NCBI GenBank assembly: GCA_025769875.1 | Contig: JAGFNK010000009.1 | Coordinates: forward strand, 1-64,000 | Length of the DNA: 64,000 nt | Source: Russula earlei | Lineage: Eukaryota; Basidiomycota; Agaricomycetes; Russulales; Russulaceae | Reading direction: 5' to 3' | In this document: positions 56,103-64,000 of the stretch, one piece after another | Numbering within the stretch: the stretch's first letter is position 1 | Layout of the letters: each line of letters opens with the position of its first letter | The notes under the pieces: generated by a model | The model's input: the letters and a program-made list of their open reading frames with translations, nothing else | The model's database searches: none | Told to the model about the DNA's origin: nothing | Made by a program: the position numbers and the translations under genes

Positions 56103-59100
56103 ATGGACGAGAACTCAGAGTTTGAGGAGGGTTCATCGTATAGTGTGTCGGCATTCTCGCCCCTTTTCCGTACTCAATCAGACCCAATGCAGGCGATAGC
56201 CACTCTCTTTCTGGGGGTGAGCAAGAGAGCAGCAATAATGAAAGCGTTGAGCTCCCCGGGGCCGAACTTCGGATACAGGGAGACTTCAAGTGTGCAACGT
56301 CCCTCGCTCGCCTCTGTCATTGTTTTGACGTAGTCGCTCTATCCCAGTCGCTTGATTCAGAATATCAGGCTTGCCGACGAGACTTCCACCGTCGGTGTCT
56401 TGGGCAAAGAATGGGATCTCAACATCGAGGAGCAAGAGATGGTATTTCGAGACGACCTAAGAGCTGCGTCTGGGATCGGTAAAAGGCGAAGAAAGGTACG
56501 GCATTCCCATTGTCTCGTTATCGAAAGAGCTGATCCCCGCCACAGCATCATGGCCGGCGCCCAGGCGTGGTGCTATCGCAACAAGTCAAAGCCCTTATCG
56601 GCGAAGGAAACCAAGCATACGTCGATGGCAGGATACAGCAAAGCATTCAGATAATGCAAGAAGTCATTCGGATAGAACCCCGCGCTATGTCGGCTTGGTC
56701 TGTGCTTGCTAACTGCTACCACGACCTCGGACAGCCCCAGAAGGCATTGCAGCTACGCATAATGGGTGCTCATCTTCACCACGATGCAGAGGAATGGGAG
56801 CGTCTAGCAAAGGAATCGAGGTATGCACAGGCATCCGCTCAGAAATCTCGCGGGTATTTGATGACAGCAGGGAGATGGGCTTCAACCAGCAAGCGTTGTA
56901 CTGCTACGGAAAAGTGCACAGTCTAGACCCTTCAAATCTCAATGCGCTGTGGGACCGCGCAGCACTCGCGAAGGAGATTGGCGACAATAGAACGGTAAGC
57001 AGTTCATCATAGTGCATCTTCGCGGTCTGAGTCGAGACAAGGCGAGAAATTCGCTGTTGGCGTTGCTGAAACGAGTCCCTCATGACTTGGCCGTCCTCGA
57101 GGAGCTTCGACCCATTCTCATTGAACTCTCCGATCTTAGTGTATGCGCGGAGCTTTACGGGGCTGCCTTTACGCATTACTCGGCAACCTTCCCCGGAGGG
57201 CATGGTATCAACCCCGAAACGGGTGAACAGGTCCCCGGAGGTGGATACGGTCTCATGGAAATCTTGGTCCTCGCCGATTTGTATAACACAATGGGAGATT
57301 ATGACAAGGCTATCCGCATCATACGAAGCGGATGTCGATGGCTTCAAGGACGCGGCAGTCAGAAGCTGTGGGACTCATGCGAAGATGATAGAGAATACAA
57401 TGAGACAGATTGGAGGCCGGGAAATGGGCGTGACCGCGAGCTGGGCCCTGGAAAGTATCCTCTTGACTTGAATGCGCGACATCGGCTGGCTGTTGCGAGG
57501 ATCAAGATGGGCGACATCGAGGAGGGTATGGTGTGTGATCATGTCGCTCGAATGTGGCGTACTGGCTTAAACAAGACAGGCTCATGCCAACATTGTTTTA
57601 AGCAAGGACATCATCGACTATGCGCCCTTGTTCGTTGAAATTGCCGATGCATACTTCGATCGAGAGATGCACGCCCAAGCTCGGCCGATATACGAAATGC
57701 TTGGCCAAGATGCTGGAGTACGCTGTCCACCTCCCGTCGCTGGCTGCCTGTTTACGTCACCCATAGACAAGTAGTTTGCATGTCCTCCTCCGGGTGGCTA
57801 CATGTTACCACATGCTCGGACAACTTCAGGATGCTGCTGAGGTCTATGAAACCAGTATGTCCCATCGACTCATGTCTACCGTCAACCGATTTTATAAATA
57901 TTTTTTAGTACTCTCCTTGGATTCTTCCTTGAACGAAGCCAAGATGCAGTTGGCAGAAATTTACGAAGTGCTGCATGAGCCACGCAAAGCGCTGGACCTG
58001 GTCTATCAAGGTATGCTTCGGAAGGGTTTTTAAATGAGAACTCGATATACGATGAGCTCCAGTGATTGACTCGCGGAAGAGGCGTCCGAAAGATCCTGTG
58101 GTCAGCACGAACATCACAGATTCTCCGAGCTCGTCCTTGTTCGAGGAATCGACTAACAAAAGAAAAAGCAAAATCACGAAGACGGGCCGATTGACCCTGT
58201 CACAACTGCACGAACTGGAACGAAAGAAGGAAGAGGACGTGAGACGCGGGTACAGGCTCCTATGTGAACTCTGGCCAAAGATGCTACTACCGCCAGGCGC
58301 CAGTGGCCAGGACCTAGCAGAGCGAGAGTGGCTTCTCGAAGCCGAAAAACTGGTCGACATGTTCAGAGAAACGCGAAACTTGTTCCGAACATCGAGGGTG
58401 AGTGTCATGTCGCCTACACAACTTCCAATGTCCGAATGAAGATTCCTCCCCTTCGTTGCGTAGAGCAACCCGTTCCGAGGCATGCTACCAAAGAGAGCGA
58501 GGCAATCGGTAAGAACTGCTGAGGAAAACGAGAATGAAATGGCCTCTCGTCTCCACTTGGACATCGGTGAGGGTTCACTCTCAACTAACGGCCTCGACAT
58601 GCGCGACCGACTTGACCAACAGAGCGGGTGAGGCTCTCCCACGACCGTGCGAACGAGAGCGGCAAGGCGAGGGTTTTGGACAACTTTCGCAACGTCACCT
58701 TCGACAACTGGCTTCGGTTGTTTATGCAGGTGAGGTAGTCACCCCCCCCCCCCCGTGTGTCCTCGTCCACATGAGCTCAACGGATCCGCAGTATGCATTT
58801 CTGCTCACGAAGCGCGGAAAGTACGAACTCGCGGACGAAGTCCTCAACCATGTCCTGATCTCAAACGCGTTCGTTGATCGTCAAAGTCAGGACACCATTC
58901 GCCTCGCGCTGATCGGTGCGTGAACGAGATCCAATGTCGCCTTTATCATATCACCGACACACAGATCGACATTGACTTAGCTTGTGCCATCCACGCTCAA
59001 CGATACCACGTCGTCGTCGAGCATTGCCGCAAATTCATCGTCATCCATCAGTTCAACAACGAGCCCCTGCGCATGCTGTGTGCCTGCCTCGCGAGCGGTT

Positions 59101-60042
59101 ATAGATCCACAGATGCCTTCATCGCCTCCACTTTGCAGAAGCACCTGTTTCGCGAGATGAGGCTGTATGATACCGCCGTGCGCAACAAGGACGCCCTGAA
59201 GTGGAATGCCATTCCGCGCCGGTGGGGAATGAACAAATCTGGCGAAGCAGATGAAGGCGCGGATGACGAGCCTAACCCGGAGGGCGTAGAGGGCGACGAG
59301 AGGAACCCGGCACCTCAATTACCGACGAAGGAGAATCCTGTGATTTTTGCACTGTATGGTCACATATGTCTCGCAGGGAAGAGCTACCAAAGCGCGATCT
59401 GTGCGTGTCCGTCGTTGTTCTCCTAATGTACCAGGTCAACCGTCGTGCCCAGTCTACCTGCTCCATGCATATGATTACTGCCCAAACGACCCAATGATAT
59501 GCCTCGGGCTCGCGATATCCTCAATGGGCCGCGCAATGCAGCGGCAATCAGACAATAGGCATCACCTCATAGCCCAGGTTGGTCCCCTAATGTTAGCGCA
59601 ATTCTGGGACACGGTCTAACAGCCAAGTGATCCTAAGGCAATGGCGTTCCTTACACGATACCGTGCACTCCGCCAGGTGGACGGGACTGAATCGGACGAG
59701 GTTGAGTATAACTTTGGTCGCGCGTTTCAGCAACTCGGTAAGAATGTCTCTTCGCTTGGTCACAGTCCATGTCGCCGATCGTGCTTCCTATCGGTGCAGG
59801 ACTCCATAGTCTCGCAGTCAAGCACTATGAGCGTGTGCTCGAGATAGCGGAGAAAAAAGCAGGAATCGATACCGACGTAGGTCCCATCTCCCCAGCTATG
59901 CGAAGAACAGATGATAATGCTGGCTCCCCGGCAGGATGTTGGATTGGCCAGAGAAGCCGCTTATAACTTATCTATAATATTTGTCACGACTGGGGCAAAC
60001 GCATTAGCAGAAGACCTGTACCGTCGTTGGCTCACGTTGTAA
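56103..60042 (+). CDS. TFC4: TFIIIC TPR subunit (Tfc4/Sfc4/GTF3C3)
   Basis: This is the TPR-array subunit of TFIIIC, which binds the A-box side of tRNA genes and recruits TFIIIB. The start MDENSEFEEGSSYSVSAFSP is acidic, as usual. After an intron comes EEQEMVFRDDLRAASGIGKR, then TPR units: ALIGEGNQAYVDGRIQQSIQ, AWSVLANCYHDLGQPQKALQ, ALYCYGKVHSLDPSNLNALW, LMEILVLADLYNTMGDYDKA, LFVEIADAYFDREMHAQARP, VLLRVATCYHMLGQLQDAAE and AKMQLAEIYEVLHEPRKALD. A charged linker follows, then a second array with YAFLLTKRGKYELADEVLNH, FNNEPLRMLCACLASG, LHAYDYCPNDPMICLGLAIS and LHSLAVKHYERVLEIAEKKA. The end is LAEDLYRRWLTL. About 18 introns give roughly 950 residues. The stop at 60042 lies 61 bp from that of the ZIP gene. 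Confidence 0.9.
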
Positions 60043-60103
60043 TACCAATGAATGTGCCTTTTCGTCACGTGAAAGAAACCGTCTGAACGCATGAAGGGAA
60101 AAA

Positions 60104-61401
60104 TCATGGCGGGACGACAACCGTACCCCGATCGTGCGAGTGATCAAGTAAAGTGCCAAGAACAAAGGGTGTGACGATTCCCAATACGAGCAGCAAAATT
60201 CGCGTTTTCGTACCGACCCCATCGGATGACGAGCGATTAAGGGAGATGGGCTGCAGCACGGTTGCCACGTAGAGAAAACTTCCAGCCTGGAATAACGTAA
60301 ATTGGGCGCACTAATTGCAACGCTTGCGCAAGGGACTCACAGAGACGAGCAGGGCAATGCCAACACTATCCGGTTTCCCCGCTCCGAGAAACGAGAGGGA
60401 CATGTAAGAGGCGATGGCCCCGACTGGGGTCGATGCGCTGAATGACAGCAGATGTCTTTTGCACTCTGCCCGTGAGAGAGACGTCGACATCAGGGACACG
60501 GAATACGCGAGGGAGGTAGGAGCTGGGGCACGACGACGGCCCATAAAACCGAAAAGTGAGCGAAGCGGGGAAGGTTTGCACTCTCGATGTCGCGTACCCT
60601 TGTGTACCGCGAGGGCGAGGAAAACGACCAGAGACAGGCCGTGGGGATGTGACGACGTGCCGCTTGAGAGCACGGACATCCCGAGGGCGAGGCCATCGGC
60701 CAAGCCGTGCACCAGCAAGCCCACGGTGATCGGGTACGCGGAGGGCGGCGGCAGGGCACCGTCGGCGTCGCCGCCGGTCACGCCGGTGCCGTCGTTGGCA
60801 CCGACACGCCGCGGATGGAGGTGAGGCGGAGACGCCGCGACGACCGTCTCGTCCGGCAATCCAGCGAGCTCGACGTCGAAGATCGAGTCGGGTGAGGCGC
60901 AGCCGGGGTGCTGTTGCGCCAGGCGGTGCGGGCGGTGATGCCGGTGGACATGGGACGAGCTCAACTGCTCCACGATGAGCATGAACGTGAAGCCGAAGAG
61001 CAGCGGCACGGCAATCGAGGACCCCTCCAGCTCGGTGGACGACGGCCGGCTGTGTGCGAGCTCCTCGATTCCCCTGATTGAAGACGCGCGCCCGCGGCCG
61101 GTCAAGGGTCAGTCGACGTAGGGTATGATCAGGCCGGCGGCGGCAAGGCAACTCACAGACGTACTCGGGTATGATGACGCCCAGTGCGGCGCCGAGAAGA
61201 AGACCGGTCCCTAGGGAGGATAGTCTCGACATGTGCGTTTCTTGCGACGGAGTGGGGCATGCATGTAAGCCCTGGGCGGTGTTGAGGTTTCATCGGAGGC
61301 CACTCACCTGAGAACGTAAAGGACAGCGGAAGGATGCCAGCTCCATAAGACGTAAGGCCGAGCAGGCCAGAGAGCGTCAAGAGAGAGAGCAGGGTGGACA
61401 T
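60104..61401 (-). CDS. ZIP-family metal transporter (ZIP9/Atx2-like)
   Basis: This is a zinc or manganese transporter of the ZIP family, closest in form to ZIP9/Atx2 of the Golgi or vacuole. The ATG at 61401 opens MSTLLSLLTLSGLLGLTSYG, the first helix. SSLGTGLLLGAALGVIIPEY is the second, with the family's conserved glycines and Glu. GIEEL... and SIAVPLLFGFTFMLIVEQLS give the third, followed by a His-rich loop (SHVHRHHRPHRLAQQHPG) likely to hold metal in the cytosol. PITVGLLVHGLADGLALG is the signature metal-site helix (His...Ala-Asp-Gly). Later come LSFSASTPVGAIASYMSLSF and GIALLVSAGSFLYVATVLQP, with a last helix ILLLVLGIVTPFVLGTLL and a His/Asp-containing tail. The length of about 340 residues fits. 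Confidence 0.9.
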
Positions 61402-61631
61402 GACAGAGTGGGTGGCCTCGTTCCCGGTGGCTTTTGCGAGTGGTGTTTGCGAGATGCGCCTCAACGGCAGAGCAGGCAGCGAGATGTCTCCAAGTCCCAA
61501 TCACTCGTACTTTAACGTCACGCAACAGTTTATCATCTAATCACAGTATTGTACAACACTCATGCGACAGCCGAGTAATCTACCATTTCATCAATGTGGT
61601 CATGAAAAGGTTTGATCATAACGCGTTTCAC

Positions 61632-62057
61632 TCAAGCAGCATGCTTGATCGCGTCATCGTTGAGGGGGTCCCCTATTTCTGTGAAGGCCATGAGATGGGG
61701 CGAATGGTACACCGAGATGGTCATACTTTTCTTCAGTTGTTCGAACAGCACGACATCCAGGAGATCATCTTTGGCCTTGGTAGGATCTCTCCGATCGGTT
61801 GGCCCTCCCCTCTTCTGGCCACCTTCCTCTCTACGTCGCGCTTTCGAGTCGCGATTGCTGGTCGTCTTGGAGGACCCGCCGGGGAGGCGGCGCTTTGCAA
61901 CGCTCTTGGCAAAGGCGAACGAGTTGGCCAGGAAGCTCGATCTTTCTGGCTTCTCGTGGGAAGCTGAGCCAGAGTATTCCTGGGTCATAGGAACATCGTC
62001 ATCAAGCGACTCGGTTGAGGACGAGGCGGGGGATGCTGGTTCTAGGGGCGAGTTCAT
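61632..62057 (-). CDS. Small disordered basic/acidic protein, uncharacterised
   Basis: This is a protein of about 125 residues with no domain I recognise. From ATG 62057 it gives MNSPLEPASPASSSTESLDD, then a middle with SFLANSFAFAKSVAKRRLPG, a long Arg/Lys/Asp-rich segment, and KAKDDLLDVVLFEQLKK. A 49-nt intron (GTATGA to CAG) is needed and leads to KIGDPLNDDAIKHAA. The intron and the helix-like ends argue for a real gene. An ATG at 62222 in the same frame would add 55 residues. It is divergent from the Mit_KHE1 gene. Confidence 0.55.
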   Translation of the reverse strand: MNSPLEPASPASSSTESLDDDVPMTQEYSGSASHEKPERSSFLANSFAFAKSVAKRRLPGGSSKTTSNRDSKARRREEGGQKRGGPTDRRDPTKAKDDLLDVVLFEQLKKSMTISVYHSPHLMAFTEIGDPLNDDAIKHAA

Positions 62058-62246
62058 AGCCGAGCGTGCTGGCAACAGAGTAAACGCATCGCGTGGAGCG
62101 CGTGAGGGGGCGTTGCCATCCGGGCCGAGGAGTCGGACAGAACGCGTTAATACATCGCAACTCGAGCGTCCGCGCTCACCAAAACCCTTGCCTTCGTTAT
62201 AAATTAGTAAAACGTTCACCATCCCTTCCAGAGGACATTCGATATC
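62058..62246. promoter_or_regulatory. Divergent promoter (small protein / Mit_KHE1 gene)
   Basis: These 189 bp separate the chosen starts (62057 and 62247); if the longer small-protein start at 62222 is used, only 24 bp remain, which favours the shorter one. No clear element seen. Confidence 0.4.
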
Positions 62247-63345
62247 ATGTCTGTTATACCAAAGACTAGGTTACCCATGCGGATCATCGCCCTGCCTTTG
62301 ACCAGCGCCGTGCGCGGCCCAAGGCATGCGGAAGAGCCTTCGCCATTGGTGTATTATCACTTCCAGATGCCGCCCAAGGCAGATAACAAGCGGGGTGGAT
62401 GGGTGGACTGGGCGACGGGCAAGGCAGCGAGTGTCTGGGCGCAGTTTGGCAAATCTCCGGAGAATTCATGGAAGGTCTGTGGTCCTGTCCCCGATCATCG
62501 CCTCGAGGGCTGGCTGATGCCTTGACGATATAGTTCAAGATCTTTACGTACGGTGAGCGGTTGGCCGATCGTGTCGACTTCGAGGAGCTGGCCCTCAAGG
62601 GCGTGGATCCTTCAATGGGCCCTAAATTATCACAGCCGAGAAGCCCAAGGGTTGAGCAAAAGAGAGATGTATTTGTACGCGTCACCTTTGAACGTTGGAG
62701 CATCACAGCTGAACAAACCCCAGATTCCGCTTGTACATCCTAAAATTGTTGGGATATCGCCATTGGCTCACCTAGAAACGATTCTTACAAGACGAACGCC
62801 GCGGCATCGCAAGGGTTTCTACACGTGGATGCTGTTAGCACCATTGACAACGCCATTTATGTTAATCCGTACGTCTCAGCCCGCCCTAGTCCCTCTTCCT
62901 TCAACATACTCTATATGTAGCTGTGATACCCAACTTGCCGTTTTTCTTTTGTGTATGGCGATCGTGGTCACATTATAGAGGTGCCGTGGTTCGTTTGTTC
63001 GGCTTCTTGTCCTTCTAACAGTTTTCACTCCTTTCAGCGTACAAAGCATCCGACTATCTACAATCACTTTTACAGCGTGGCGCAATTGTCCCACATCACG
63101 ATGCAAATCTAGACGGCATCTATGCCAAGTATGCGCCCTCCAACACGTCCCACGACAAAGCAGAATCGATTTCTGGGTCCGGAAAGACCGAAGAAAGGAT
63201 GAGGGAAGACAAGAGGGTCCTTCTCAGGCGTGATGCGGTCCCTCACATACTTGAACTCTATGCACTGCCCGAGTCCGCAGCGTCGGACATCTATCGCGCT
63301 GTAGAACAAGTCTGCGCTCGCTTGAGGAGGGGGATCTACACATAA
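62247..63345 (+). CDS. Mitochondrial K+/H+ exchange-related protein (Mit_KHE1 family, Mrx19-like)
   Basis: Members of this family, which includes yeast YDL183C/Mrx19, are linked to mitochondrial K+/H+ exchange. The start gives MSVIPKTRLPMRIIALPLTS and LVYYHFQMPP, the family's characteristic N-terminus, then NKRGGWVDWATGKAASVWAQ. After an intron, FTYGERLADRVDFEELALKG follows; then IPLVHPKIVGISPLAHLETI, KGFYTWMLLAPLTTPFMLI with its membrane-prone segment, and YKASDYLQSLLQRGAIVPHH. The C-terminus has REDKRVLLRRDAVPHILELY and DIYRAVEQVCARLRRGIYT. Family assignment rests on the N-terminus, the overall layout and the membrane segment. Introns are short and standard. Confidence 0.75.
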
Positions 63346-64000
63346 CGACACTCTTGGGACACGTGTAACGTATCTTTATACAATGCTCCCGGGACTGAGC
63401 GTGACACATGGCATCGTCGTTCTCGGCTGCAACAGGAATGATCTGGACACCTGTCCAGCTCGAAGGTGATTGTCAACGCTGTACTAGAAACGTCTGGATT
63501 GCGAAGCAAGCATTATGTATGATCCCTCGCCCCCCTCCTGGGACCAGGCGTCTGCTCAGGACCTAGCCTCACATTTATCGTCATCGGATGGGTATTGTGT
63601 CTGAGTGGGATAGCATAAGATAATCCGCCATCAGCAAAAGCAAAAAGTCAAGAAGTCCGTGCCAGCCAGGGCGTTTACAGGCCCAGACTTGCGTGCTGGA
63701 TTACTTTGAAATTTCTCACCGCTCTTATCTTTCATCGTTGCTGGCGAGCCTCGGTGATTGTAGAGTACCACTGCCACTGCCAGTGAGGACGGCGAACGCA
63801 ACTGGCATTGACCAGTCACAATTTCCCTCATACGACGGGGACGATCGATGTATTTCTCGACTGGATGTGTAATGAGGTCACATCGCGTGAAGCGAGTTGT
63901 TGACCACACCTCAAGTCGGCGCTTGACATCACCCGTTCATTTGACATTGTCACTCGCCTTCCTGCCAGCTGTCACAATGCGCCATGCCCATCCGCGCTTT
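63346..64000. other. Right end, no supported gene
   Basis: This is the 3' flank of the Mit_KHE1 gene. A 92-codon minus frame (63631-63909) is open but has no recognisable domain or splice connection. Confidence 0.5.

Overview
This is nuclear DNA of a filamentous basidiomycete, most likely an agaricomycete. The genes are split by many introns of about 50-60 nt with GT..AG ends (two look like GC..AG). One gene carries the mushroom-type DUF6533 membrane domain. The core eukaryotic genes (FACT subunit, TFIIIC subunit, Cet1-type RNA triphosphatase, VDAC, COX20) all have fungal form. I recognise no virus, plasmid, secondary-metabolite cluster, tRNA or rRNA. Exon structures were built by eye from reading frame and splice signals, so outer coordinates are firmer than inner ones.

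Layout. 1-5.1 kb: gene-poor, homopolymer-rich DNA. 5.2-8.0 kb: FKBP12-type prolyl isomerase (+) facing a DUF6533 seven-helix protein (-). 8.9-12.7 kb: three minus-strand genes (H15 winged-helix protein, small mitochondrial membrane protein, pyridoxamine-phosphate oxidase). 13.0-19.6 kb: kelch-BTB protein (+) and CHFR-like RING protein (-). 20.2-24.4 kb: a mitochondrial group (small imported protein, COX20, a Cdc25-like rhodanese, VDAC). 24.8-36.4 kb: cofilin, alpha-actinin, FACT subunit Pob3, and an RA-PH adaptor of the RIAM/lamellipodin type, so three actin-linked genes lie close together. 36.4-42.3 kb: DCAF4-like WD40 protein, an unresolved GC-rich locus, and an amino-acid-permease-like membrane protein. 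42.5-52.6 kb: aquaglyceroporin and a GCFC/PAXBP1-type splicing protein separated by an old tandem duplication. 52.8-63.3 kb: Rad60/Esc2-like SUMO-domain protein, RNA 5'-triphosphatase, TFIIIC Tfc4, ZIP transporter, a small disordered protein, and a Mit_KHE1-family mitochondrial protein.

The most notable structure is the tandem duplication at about 43.8-51.4 kb. Its ends lie inside the aquaglyceroporin and GCFC genes. Each copy kept one gene whole: aquaglyceroporin on the left, GCFC on the right. The centre holds a decayed 3' half of GCFC whose reading frame is joined to the 5' end of a second aquaglyceroporin, and the left copy also carries an insertion of about 0.6 kb. Most other genes are housekeeping and sit in divergent pairs with very short shared promoters (96 bp for alpha-actinin/Pob3) or convergent pairs with very short 3' gaps (61 bp for Tfc4/ZIP). 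I found no multi-gene system that I would call new.
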